A stretch of DNA of 64,000 bases. Source: Ruegeria sp. AD91A. Lineage in GTDB: Bacteria > Pseudomonadota > Alphaproteobacteria > Rhodobacterales > Rhodobacteraceae. Location of the stretch: the NCBI RefSeq assembly GCF_003443535.1, contig NZ_CP031946.1, forward strand, positions 2,684,501-2,748,500. The letters are read 5' to 3'. Every line of letters begins with the position of its first letter. The first letter of the stretch is position 1. This document shows positions 26,182 through 34,162 of the stretch, one piece after another. Under the pieces are notes generated by a model. The model had not been told where the DNA came from. It saw nothing but the letters and a program-made list of their open reading frames with translations, and ran no database searches. Position numbers and translations under genes: made by a program.

Positions 26182-26796
26182 ATGAAATTCGCTGTACTCA
26201 AATTTCTCGCACCGATGTTCGCAATCGCAGGCACGGCTTCGTTTGCAATGTCTGAAGCAGACGACGCGTGTATCGATCATTTGCGACAGGTTGGAGGACC
26301 AGACGGTCAATCAGGTACGATTGAAAGCTCAGAGTTCTCAGAAGCGGGCACGCTCGTCATGCTACGTGACGCAGGCGGAACACTTTGGCGCTGCATCGCG
26401 TACAAGGATGGAAGCATCGGCGAGATGTCGGTTGTCGAAGCGATGGATGATGGCGGTGGAGCCATTGCAGGCGCCGCCGGGTCTACTGGTAGCCAACGCG
26501 TCAAATTTGATTCTGGTTCCACTGGCGCAGAACTCGTTGGTGAACTCGCGCCCGGAGCGTCGCTGCAATACGTTCTGGGTGCCAAAAACGAACAGTTCCT
26601 TTACGTTCGCGTTGCTCCGCGAAATGGCTCCTTGGACTACGTTATTCGCAACCCCGATGGATCTGAACTGTTGGGATTGATGTCGGCGGACAAGGAGTAT
26701 CGAGGACAGCTTTGGCAATCCGGTGATCATGTTGTGGAGGTTATCAATCGCAGCAACTCTTCTGTCGACTACAACGTCATTTTCGGAATTGAATAG
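26182..26796 (+). CDS. Secreted hypothetical protein with C-terminal beta domain
   Basis: 204 residues from the ATG at 26182, with AGGGA upstream and a signal peptide (MKFAVLKFLAPMFAIAGTAS). The first domain (SSEFSEAGTLVMLRDAGGTL, WRCIAYKDGSIGEMSVVEAM) resembles the lipoprotein encoded at 25163. The second (LAPGASLQYVLGAKNEQFLY, VRVAPRNGSLDYVIRNPDGS) looks like the pre-peptidase C-terminal type beta sandwich, an extracellular accessory domain. It could act as an inhibitor or binding protein; function is inference only. Confidence 0.65.
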   Translation: MKFAVLKFLAPMFAIAGTASFAMSEADDACIDHLRQVGGPDGQSGTIESSEFSEAGTLVMLRDAGGTLWRCIAYKDGSIGEMSVVEAMDDGGGAIAGAAGSTGSQRVKFDSGSTGAELVGELAPGASLQYVLGAKNEQFLYVRVAPRNGSLDYVIRNPDGSELLGLMSADKEYRGQLWQSGDHVVEVINRSNSSVDYNVIFGIE

Positions 26797-26849
26797 GTGA
26801 TCAATCAGAAACCCTGGAACGCAAGTCCAAAAAAGCGAGGGAAAAACAG

Positions 26850-27155
26850 ATGAAGCCCAAGGTCCTATTGGTGATCGGCACGGCGTGTATTACTGCGCTT
26901 GCAGCATGCGACGACAGTGGTGGATCAGTGGATGCAAGTGCACCAACTGTGGGCAGCTCTAGCGATCTATCGTCATTTGAAGGGGCAAGAGCGGGCCAAG
27001 CTGAAATGGGCATCCAAAGTCTCGGATTTGAACTCATCCGAAGCGAAGGGCTGACCTCGTACTGGTTTAACAAGAATACTGGTGCATGTGCTCGGATCAC
27101 GACATCTGACGGAAGGTACTCAGATGTAGCTATGCTGCCATCAGGTGACTGCTGA
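26850..27155 (+). CDS. Small lipoprotein
   Basis: 101 residues with GAGGGA before the ATG and a lipobox LAAC (MKPKVLLVIGTACITALAAC). A low-complexity Ser/Gly linker precedes the compact C-terminal domain SLGFELIRSEGLTSYWFNKN followed by CARITTSDGRYSDV. It is a membrane-anchored periplasmic protein of unknown role in the same cluster as the lipoprotein at 25163. Confidence 0.7.
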   Translation: MKPKVLLVIGTACITALAACDDSGGSVDASAPTVGSSSDLSSFEGARAGQAEMGIQSLGFELIRSEGLTSYWFNKNTGACARITTSDGRYSDVAMLPSGDC

Positions 27156-27197
27156 CAAATTTTCATCAAACTAACATCTGCATAAGGGAGCTCTAGT

Positions 27198-27371
27198 TTG
27201 CATTTCGACTTGGCACATGCGGCGGTGACCATCGTCGCTCTAATTGTAACAAACCTGGTATTGAAATCGGCCGGCGTGATAAACGAAGAAAACAAACACC
27301 AATTGAACTGGAAAGTTTTTCTGGCCTACTTCGTGGTCGTCTTTATCATCAATCTGGTGTGGCCGATTTAA
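27198..27371 (+). CDS. 57-residue two-helix membrane protein (TTG start)
   Basis: The TTG at 27198 is preceded by AAGGGAG with 7-nt spacing, which decides the start. The product is LHFDLAHAAVTIVALIVTNL followed by a polar loop (EENKHQLNW) and a second segment KVFLAYFVVVFIINLVWPI. The two helices, good ribosome site and position in a co-directional run support a real gene of unknown function. Confidence 0.55.
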   Translation: MHFDLAHAAVTIVALIVTNLVLKSAGVINEENKHQLNWKVFLAYFVVVFIINLVWPI

Positions 27372-27491
27372 AGCTTCAGGTCGGAAAGTCTATCGCGCAC
27401 TTGATACGGCTGCTGAGAATGAGCCGCTCCAATAGATTATCAAGTGGGAAGAGTTTGAGCATAACAGGCTGACAAATAGAAAGGAGCTGGC

Positions 27492-28136
27492 ATGCGGTTT
27501 TTGACGTCCCTCATGTTCATTGGTGTTCTTGCAACCGCTGCAAATTCTGACGTAACCAGTCGAAACGGTGGTCCAAGCAGCAGTCAAATGCTCTCAAAGG
27601 GTGGTGACGGAGGCGTTGATGGTGTCGCTTTCTTTCGCCCAGTCTTAAGCGGAGTGTTGTATCGATCCGGTTTCAAGGGCGGCGACAAGGACCGAACGGG
27701 CCTGCGTGAAGAACAACGCGAAACTTTGTGTGATGAAGGGTTTTCAACCGGGTTTTATGCGGACTTCGGCAAAAACACTGAATACGGTCGCACCAGTTGC
27801 GGAAACGGATCCTTTGTCTATCAAAGCGCCAGATCCTCCCGACCCAGTGCTGTCATGGCGTCCATACACGAGGTGATTGAAAACCCTGGAAAAGGCCCTG
27901 TCCTGGTGCACTGCATGTGGGGCGTTCATTCTTCGGGAGCATTGTCGGCAATGGCACTCGTTCAGTTTTGTGGTTGGTCGGAAGAAAAGGCCAAGGAATA
28001 TTGGAATGATGCCCGAAACGGGGCGCCTTGTTCAGGCGGATGCGACCAGTGGATTGACTCAAAATTCTCCAACTTCAGCGTCGACCCACAGTTGAAGATC
28101 TCCACCGAACAACAGGCAGCGATTTGCCCCAAATGA
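27492..28136 (+). CDS. Secreted dual-specificity/tyrosine-phosphatase-like protein with altered active-site loop
   Basis: 214 residues, AAGGAG before the ATG and a signal peptide (MRFLTSLMFIGVLATAANS). FRPVLSGVLYRSGFKGGDKD matches the start of DSP-type phosphatases (variable insert 'YRSG'). The active-site loop is VLVHCMWGVHSSG, with Cys in place, but the signature HC-x5-R has His where Arg should be. The C-terminal GWSEEKAKEYWNDARNGAPC has extra Cys. Either the catalytic Arg is replaced and the protein is a pseudophosphatase, or the family uses a different loop. It is followed after 19 bp by a kinase-like gene with its own signal peptide. Confidence 0.7.
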   Translation: MRFLTSLMFIGVLATAANSDVTSRNGGPSSSQMLSKGGDGGVDGVAFFRPVLSGVLYRSGFKGGDKDRTGLREEQRETLCDEGFSTGFYADFGKNTEYGRTSCGNGSFVYQSARSSRPSAVMASIHEVIENPGKGPVLVHCMWGVHSSGALSAMALVQFCGWSEEKAKEYWNDARNGAPCSGGCDQWIDSKFSNFSVDPQLKISTEQQAAICPK

Positions 28137-28155
28137 TATTGGGAGGACTATCCAA

Positions 28156-29589
28156 ATGAAGTTCATTCTTCTGGGGTCACTAGCTTTCATTGCACCCACT
28201 GTCTTGTGGGCGAACGACGATGTTCTCGGTGAAGCCACGACATTTGATAGTCCCAACGGCGTTACTGAACGCTGTATTCGGATCGAAAAAGTTCCAACGG
28301 GCGAGTATAAGAAAAGCGATCTTGAGGTGGAAACGGCCTATTGCGAGATCGATTTCTATGCCTCCGAAATTGCTATTTGCCCAAAAACCTGGAGCACCAG
28401 CCCAGGAATGGCAGTCTACGATATTTCGGAAGGACCTTACGTGGGGAACCGTTCTGAATTCGAGAGAAACGCTTGCAAGGAAGGGAAGGCGGCAAAAGAT
28501 CTCGCTAAGGACAGGGTGGCTAAATTCAAGTCCACCATGAACCAAAAAGGCACCAGTGGAACTTTTTCCACGTCTTCACTGCTTTACTATCATTTCTCCA
28601 GATATTTCGACGCGACTGTAAAAGTTCCAGTCGCCGTTTGGCGTAGCATGGACGCCCAGGCGCATTTTTCCGAGGTCGCCGAGCCTGGCCTTGCGATTTC
28701 TGGTGGCTCTCATGGCGGGCGAATGAACCACGAAGGCTGGCGGGTCTTCGCAGCTGCGGATGCTGACCCGAACTCATACCAGCCAACCGACGATCTGTTC
28801 ACCGCAGATCGAACGCAAATATACGGTGTGCTGCTTGATAGCCCTGGGCATCGATACGGCTCGGAAATCAACGGCACCCGTAAATCTGGTTGGGGGAAAG
28901 GTCAGAACCGCGATTTTCAGGAAACTCCTGCTTTCTTGGCTTTGCGTTCTTCAAAACCCTTGCCAGAGGCCATTGTAGAGGGCGTCAGAGAAGGTCGAAG
29001 AGACCGGATGATCAACAAGGATCTCGGTCCCGATGTCAGCGACCAACAGATGGCATTTTGGATGCAAGAACTTACCGAGATTGTTCTCCTCGATTTCATC
29101 TTTAGCCAGCAGGACCGCGTAGGAAACATAGACTTCACACCCTATTGGTATTGGGTCGAAGACGGAAAGCTGAAGCATAAGAAAGCCAAGCACCATGAGC
29201 CAAACGATGGAGACGTTCCCGCCGACGCGTTATTGATCCGTCGCAGCAATCTAAACGACAACGATGCTGGTGGGCGTGTCGAGTATGCCAACTTCGCGAA
29301 ATCTACACAAATGCTGGAGAAAATTCGCCACTTCTCTCCAAGCACATATCGGAGCTTGGTTGCATTGAATAGTGATCTTCAAACCCAAGGCTCGGTCTAT
29401 GACTGGCTATCGCAAAGCTTTGGGTTGTCAGACAGTCAGATTGCACAGGTTGTCAAAAATACTGCGCTGGCAACGGCCATCGTCCAGAGCAATTGTTTAA
29501 ATGGCGATTTGACGTTCGACTTGGATCCTGTCGCATTCTTTTTGAGAAACGACACCGAGGTAGAGGCTGTGGACTGTTATGAACCGTAG
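28156..29589 (+). CDS. Secreted protein with atypical-kinase features (FAM20/HipA-like)
   Basis: 477 residues, GGGAGGA before the ATG, signal peptide MKFILLGSLAFIAPTVLWA. The N-terminal 130 residues hold several Cys. SSLLYYHFSRYFDATVKVPV at about 145-165 resembles the helix that closes the ATP site in FAM20/HipA-like kinases. LLDFIFSQQDRVGNIDF at about 310-326 carries a D-R-x-x-N arrangement like the catalytic loop, and SNLNDNDAGGR at about 365 resembles the metal-binding Asp motif. I see no sure glycine loop. Secreted kinases of this kind act in the periplasm or extracellularly (inference). It overlaps the metallophosphatase gene by 11 bp. Confidence 0.55.
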   Translation: MKFILLGSLAFIAPTVLWANDDVLGEATTFDSPNGVTERCIRIEKVPTGEYKKSDLEVETAYCEIDFYASEIAICPKTWSTSPGMAVYDISEGPYVGNRSEFERNACKEGKAAKDLAKDRVAKFKSTMNQKGTSGTFSTSSLLYYHFSRYFDATVKVPVAVWRSMDAQAHFSEVAEPGLAISGGSHGGRMNHEGWRVFAAADADPNSYQPTDDLFTADRTQIYGVLLDSPGHRYGSEINGTRKSGWGKGQNRDFQETPAFLALRSSKPLPEAIVEGVREGRRDRMINKDLGPDVSDQQMAFWMQELTEIVLLDFIFSQQDRVGNIDFTPYWYWVEDGKLKHKKAKHHEPNDGDVPADALLIRRSNLNDNDAGGRVEYANFAKSTQMLEKIRHFSPSTYRSLVALNSDLQTQGSVYDWLSQSFGLSDSQIAQVVKNTALATAIVQSNCLNGDLTFDLDPVAFFLRNDTEVEAVDCYEP

Positions 29590-30520
29590 GTGTTCTGCTC
29601 TTATTGCGGTGTTCATTTGGACCGCTCTGCTCGCCTGCAAAGCGGCGGCATTGGATGTTATCGTCATATCAGATCTGAACGGAAGCTATGGTTCGGTAAG
29701 ATACGATGCCCGCGTCGACAAGGCGATTGAGCGGATAGTCGAGATTGATCCAGATCTGGTTATTTCGACCGGAGATATGGTTGCGGGACAGCGCATTCCC
29801 AACTTGTCCGACAAACAGGTCAGGGATATGTGGAAGGCGTTTCACGAGGCCGTATCAGATCCTTTAGAGGCTACCGGCATTCCATTTGCGGTCACGCCAG
29901 GAAACCATGATGCCTCTGCGTACCGTGGGTTCGAGCGTGAAAGAAAAATATACGCAGAGGAATGGACTCCGAGAAAACCAGACGTCGATTTCCTGGTTTC
30001 GGATGACTACCCGTTCTTCTACGCGTTTGAGATGCAGGGCGTAACGTTTGCGTCTTTGGACGCTACGACCTTGGGACCTCTATCCGGCGACCAGCAGGAC
30101 AGACTTGAGGAACTGGGGGCAAATGGAGACCCGATTGTCACTTTCAGTCACCTCCCACTCTGGCCCTTCGCGATCCAGCGCGAACGCGAAATCATCGGTG
30201 ACCCAACACTTGAAAAAATCTATCTGGAAAGCGGTGTTGTTCTGCATCTGTCAGGCCACCATCATGCCTTCTACCCCGGTTGGAAAGACGGTGTGGCTTA
30301 TGTCTCTCAAGCTTGTTTGGGAGGTGGTCCGCGGCGGCTTATTGGCGATAGCGCCAGATCACCTCACAGCTTCACTCATGTTACGTTCCAGCCGAACGGA
30401 GAGTTTGGGATAGCAGTATATCGAGGGCCCGATTTCGAAAGGTCGGTAAACTTCAAGTCACTCCCAAATGAGATCAGATCCCCGAATGCTGTGTTGAAAC
30501 GTTTGGACCTTGTTAAATGA
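29579..30520 (+). CDS. Secreted calcineurin-type metallophosphatase
   Basis: 313 residues with an N-terminal signal (MNRRCSALIAVFIWTALLAC, possibly cleaved after AAA). All metallophosphoesterase motifs are visible: VIVISDLNG near residue 30 (Asn instead of the usual His after Asp-Leu), STGDMVAGQ, VTPGNHDAS, TFSHLPLWP and LHLSGHHHAFYPG. The Asn at motif I may alter the first metal site. It overlaps the upstream kinase-like gene by 11 bp and so is co-translated with it. Substrate unknown. Its stop codon abuts the stop of the convergent membrane-protein gene. Confidence 0.85.
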   Translation: MNRRCSALIAVFIWTALLACKAAALDVIVISDLNGSYGSVRYDARVDKAIERIVEIDPDLVISTGDMVAGQRIPNLSDKQVRDMWKAFHEAVSDPLEATGIPFAVTPGNHDASAYRGFERERKIYAEEWTPRKPDVDFLVSDDYPFFYAFEMQGVTFASLDATTLGPLSGDQQDRLEELGANGDPIVTFSHLPLWPFAIQREREIIGDPTLEKIYLESGVVLHLSGHHHAFYPGWKDGVAYVSQACLGGGPRRLIGDSARSPHSFTHVTFQPNGEFGIAVYRGPDFERSVNFKSLPNEIRSPNAVLKRLDLVK

Positions 30521-31279
30521 CTAGAGGTTGAGTTTCAGTTCGACTTTTTCTGGGACCAGATCGTTTACCATCTCTTCGATCCGGGCTTCTGAAAGCCCTC
30601 CCGAGGTGATGAAAAGCAATGAGACGCGAGACTTTCCGGGGACGTGGTGTTTTCTGACCAACTTCCAGCCAGCGTCTGCGGCCATAGCTTCAATGGCGCC
30701 GCTGACGTTCAATGAGTGTTCTTCGTCTGAAGCTTTGAGCGAAATTTCTACACCCTTGTTTCGTCCACCGAGCCAAATGAAACACCAACATACAACCGCC
30801 ACCAGTGTGGCCATCAGCGGCAAGCCCAAACCGACCGCAAGACCAAGAACGGTCACGATTATCATTTCGACAGTGTCCACCGGATCATCGAGATTGGAGC
30901 GGAACCTGAGCAACGCGCCGATGCCAAAGATAACGAAACCGATCATTGAACCGTGCTGAACTACCAGAAAACCAACCGCCATACCGATAAGCGCATACAG
31001 GAAGAAAAGCCTTGGCATAACTATGTCGCGGACGCTTCTACGGGCTTTACGTCTCACCGGATGATAGACGATCAAGCCAGCCAGAATGATCGTGACAATC
31101 ACATCGAGCGTGAAGAAATACAGTTCCTGTTTGCCACGAAACTGCGTCCACCGGCGTTCGATAACGATTTCCGACCCCGAAGCCCCGGCCAGCATCGTCG
31201 CAGGATCGACTTGTGACACCGCAGCACCTGGCAACAACAGCATCAACAACACGGTCACAAATGTGAGGGTCGTATTCAA
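30521..31279 (-). CDS. DUF4956-like membrane protein
   Basis: 252 residues from TTG 31279, chosen because AGGAAGGA lies 7 nt upstream; a GTG at 31300 is alternative. A signal-like N-terminus (LNTTLTFVTVLLMLLLPGAA) is followed by four membrane segments with FGIGALLRFRSNLDDPVDTV. This loop resembles DUF4956 (and MgtC-like folds). A soluble C-terminal domain of about 90 residues (VSGAIEAMAADAGWKLVRKH) resembles the MgtC-type ACT-like end. DUF4956 proteins occur with CotH-kinase and VTC-type polyphosphate genes, which fits the kinase/phosphatase neighbours. Family assignment is tentative. Confidence 0.65.
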   Translation of the reverse strand: MNTTLTFVTVLLMLLLPGAAVSQVDPATMLAGASGSEIVIERRWTQFRGKQELYFFTLDVIVTIILAGLIVYHPVRRKARRSVRDIVMPRLFFLYALIGMAVGFLVVQHGSMIGFVIFGIGALLRFRSNLDDPVDTVEMIIVTVLGLAVGLGLPLMATLVAVVCWCFIWLGGRNKGVEISLKASDEEHSLNVSGAIEAMAADAGWKLVRKHHVPGKSRVSLLFITSGGLSEARIEEMVNDLVPEKVELKLNL

Positions 31280-31461
31280 CTTGTCTTCCTTCCTGCTCAC
31301 GCCAAAGGCTTACGCTTAACCAAAGGCACATCATGCCCTATTCAATTCAATCGCAACAGGCGGGATCAGGTAAAGAGATTACAGTGCATTCTTCGGACAT
31401 CGTATCCGGACTGTGATACGAACGCTGATACAGGGATGTGGTCCAAACGCGAGAGAATCCA

Positions 31462-32391
31462 ATGACAGAACACAAGCTGCTTCGGTCGAAACTTGGGTTT
31501 TCACGGTGCTTCCCCAAGCTTGGAACACTAGCTTCTTATGCAAGCACGACTGTTTCATTTCTGGCATGGATCGAACTCGCCCACGCCGAGAGTCCCGGTT
31601 TGACTCTCATCGACTCCTTCAAGGTGGCTGATAAATCGGAAGGCTTCTCGGAGCCTTCCGGATTGTCTCTGTCCAACGCGGAAGGCTTCTTATGGTCAGT
31701 AAGCGACGCTGAACCTAAACTGCACCTACTTGGAATCGACGGGGCATTAGGAAACTCATTCAAGCTGCCTTCATTGGCGGGATCAGATCTGGAGGGCGTC
31801 GCATCACGAAAAGATGGGTCTGTTTTAGTACTTCAGGAAACTGATCGATCAATTCTAGTCGTTCACCCGACTGACCCCATTCAACTAACTACAATCCCTC
31901 TCACATCTCTCAAAGGCTACTCGGACGCCGCTGAATTGCTCGTCGGTAACCCTTTGAACAAGGGACCTGAGGGCATCGCCGTCGACCCGGAATCCGGGCG
32001 GGTCTTCATTGGCATTGAGGGACAACCAAGGTTGTTAATGGTCGTATCACCAGAGCTAGATGAAATTGTTGAGATGATTCCTTTAGCCCGCGATGCAGGT
32101 TTTATCTCCGAGCGTGTAGATGATGATGAACTGGATTTGAGCGGCCTAGCATGGTCCCCGTCCTCACGTTCTCTTTGGATTGTAAGTGACAAAGGCCGTC
32201 AAATCTTCGTCTACAATCCAGAGTCCAAGTCCGTAAAGTCTATCAGTTTGACATTCACAGAAGATGGCAAACAAAAGGAAGTTAAACATCCCGAAGGAAT
32301 CGCTCTCGATGAGACCAAAGGGCTTCTCTATGTCCTAACAGACGATGCCAAGAAATCGCGGCTTTATGTTTTTGAGCAACCGGAATTGTGA
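31462..32391 (+). CDS. SdiA-regulated (YjiK-like) beta-propeller protein
   Basis: 309 residues from the ATG at 31462, with GAGAG upstream. A hydrophobic N-terminus leads to repeated beta-propeller blades with the family pattern: EPSGLSLSNAEGFLWSVSDA, DLEGVASRKDGSVLVLQETD, GPEGIAVDPESGRVFIGIEG, LSGLAWSPSSRSLWIVSDKG and HPEGIALDETKGLLYVLTDD. SdiA-regulated domain proteins are periplasmic or outer-membrane-associated; their ligand is unknown. The 219 bp downstream hold no gene. Confidence 0.85.
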   Translation: MTEHKLLRSKLGFSRCFPKLGTLASYASTTVSFLAWIELAHAESPGLTLIDSFKVADKSEGFSEPSGLSLSNAEGFLWSVSDAEPKLHLLGIDGALGNSFKLPSLAGSDLEGVASRKDGSVLVLQETDRSILVVHPTDPIQLTTIPLTSLKGYSDAAELLVGNPLNKGPEGIAVDPESGRVFIGIEGQPRLLMVVSPELDEIVEMIPLARDAGFISERVDDDELDLSGLAWSPSSRSLWIVSDKGRQIFVYNPESKSVKSISLTFTEDGKQKEVKHPEGIALDETKGLLYVLTDDAKKSRLYVFEQPEL

Positions 32392-32610
32392 GGACTGTCC
32401 TACTAGTTCTCTACTCTAACTTGTTGAAAAGCCGGGTTGAGTAATTGAGCGCCGTCGTATGTGCGGCGTATTAAGTAAATCTGCGTTCTGTTCACTGTGT
32501 TTCTTAAAAGCATCACCCATCAATACATTCGAGTAGCGTCAGGTTCACACATGCGAACCACATAATAACATTGGACTTCAACATGCTCAGTCACTTTAAG
32601 GTTGTCAAAA

Positions 32611-34155
32611 ATGCGCGTATTCAGCTCAGTTGTTTTTGCGATCATTTGCTCTCTTGTGGCCACTGCATCAGTTCCAAGAAGTAGCATTGCCCAAACCTGG
32701 GACATCGCATCCCAGCACTCGGTCAGCGGCGTAACGGTGTATGATGCGGATGAGCTGTTAACTTTTGCCGGTCAATTGGCCTTCAATCGGTCAGGACGCA
32801 TCACAGCGGTGGAGGTCGCATCAACGATCACTCAGATCTACCGAGAAGACGGTTACTTCTTGGCTGAGGCCTGGCCCGGTCCCGATGGGCAGAGCATAAT
32901 TGTTGATGAAGGGCGCATTCAAACCATCGAAATTGAAGGCGTAGATACGCGCACGTTCCAAACCCTAGAAAAGATCTTTCGCCCCCTCACCACCGCATAC
33001 CCAATAACTCTCAAGCGATTTGAGCGGGCGGTTATGTTGGCCGAGGACATACCCGACTTGGACGTGTCGACTGAACTTGATTATCCGGATCAGGCTGGTG
33101 CTCGGCTGAGAGTATTGGGAGAGCCACTGCGAAAACAAGCCGGTAGTGCGACACTCGACAACCCTCCGCGTGAGCTTGGAGAAGCGCTCAGCTTCTATGT
33201 CGTACAAGAGTTTTATTCAACGCTGACCGTCGGGGATTTGCTGCGATTTGAAGGATCAGGCAATTACAATTGGGACAAAGACGATGAACACTCTTTATGG
33301 GGCGCTCTTACCTATCGCACGCCGCTGAACAGCAATGGTCTGTACGGTGAGATCTTCTACGGGAACATAAACGCAAAACGTGACCTCTCGGGGGACTTTG
33401 CGAGAACAGATATTGACGGCGAGAACTTCACAGTCGCGATGGGTTACCCCGTGATCCGCGATGTGGCCCGTTATGGGTATCTTCTGCTGGACTATCGCCT
33501 TTCAAAAGCGGACTCAGTCAGTGGTGGCGTTCCACTATCCAGTGACGCGAGTGTCGTTGGCCTTACATATCTTTACGGGCAAAACTATCCAAAGGGACAA
33601 GCTCTGGAAGCGGGGCTAACCTTATCTTTTGGCGATAATGACAATGAAACGACAGACGCGAGTTTTGACGACGGAGACTCCTCGTTCTGGCATCTACGAG
33701 GCGGCGTCGGATACGAAAGCCCTCTAACGGGCTTGTCGCCCAACACAGCTTGGCGCACCGAGATCTGGGGGCAGTACACAACAGACCGGCTGCCCTCAGT
33801 CGAAGAGTACTTCCTTGGTGATCGTTATGCTTTGCGCGGATATCGTTTTGACGAAGTGGATGGTGATTCCGGGATTTCCGCGATTTTCGAAGTGTCTCAT
33901 TCCTACTTCCCCAGTTCCCAGAGCATACATCGCTTAACGCCCTTTGCCTTTTTCGACGTGGGGTACATCTCGAACAATGACCCTGCGAGTTTTGAAGTTG
34001 ATAATGCTACACTGGCTTCGACAGGTCTGGGTTTGGACATTGAGTTTAAGCAAAATCTATTCCTGTCCGGATATGTCGGTGTCCCTTTGAGAGACGGCCC
34101 TTTGACCGACTCTGGCGATCCTGGCGCGTATCTTGCTCTGACAACAAGTTGGTGA
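32611..34155 (+). CDS. Two-partner-secretion outer-membrane transporter (TpsB/ShlB-FhaC type)
   Basis: 514 residues from the ATG at 32611, with AAGG upstream and signal MRVFSSVVFAIICSLVATAS. Two POTRA-like domains follow (residues about 40-180; GYFLAEAWPGPDGQSIIVDE, GRIQTIEIEGV). Then comes a 16-strand-type barrel with the conserved LRGYRFDEVDGDSGISAIFE motif (the VRGY/F motif of loop L6) and a final aromatic strand. TpsB proteins export large adhesins or cytolysins across the outer membrane. It is somewhat short for the family but complete. The next gene, 7 bp downstream, should be its client. Confidence 0.87.
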   Translation: MRVFSSVVFAIICSLVATASVPRSSIAQTWDIASQHSVSGVTVYDADELLTFAGQLAFNRSGRITAVEVASTITQIYREDGYFLAEAWPGPDGQSIIVDEGRIQTIEIEGVDTRTFQTLEKIFRPLTTAYPITLKRFERAVMLAEDIPDLDVSTELDYPDQAGARLRVLGEPLRKQAGSATLDNPPRELGEALSFYVVQEFYSTLTVGDLLRFEGSGNYNWDKDDEHSLWGALTYRTPLNSNGLYGEIFYGNINAKRDLSGDFARTDIDGENFTVAMGYPVIRDVARYGYLLLDYRLSKADSVSGGVPLSSDASVVGLTYLYGQNYPKGQALEAGLTLSFGDNDNETTDASFDDGDSSFWHLRGGVGYESPLTGLSPNTAWRTEIWGQYTTDRLPSVEEYFLGDRYALRGYRFDEVDGDSGISAIFEVSHSYFPSSQSIHRLTPFAFFDVGYISNNDPASFEVDNATLASTGLGLDIEFKQNLFLSGYVGVPLRDGPLTDSGDPGAYLALTTSW

Positions 34156-34162
34156 GGATGTT

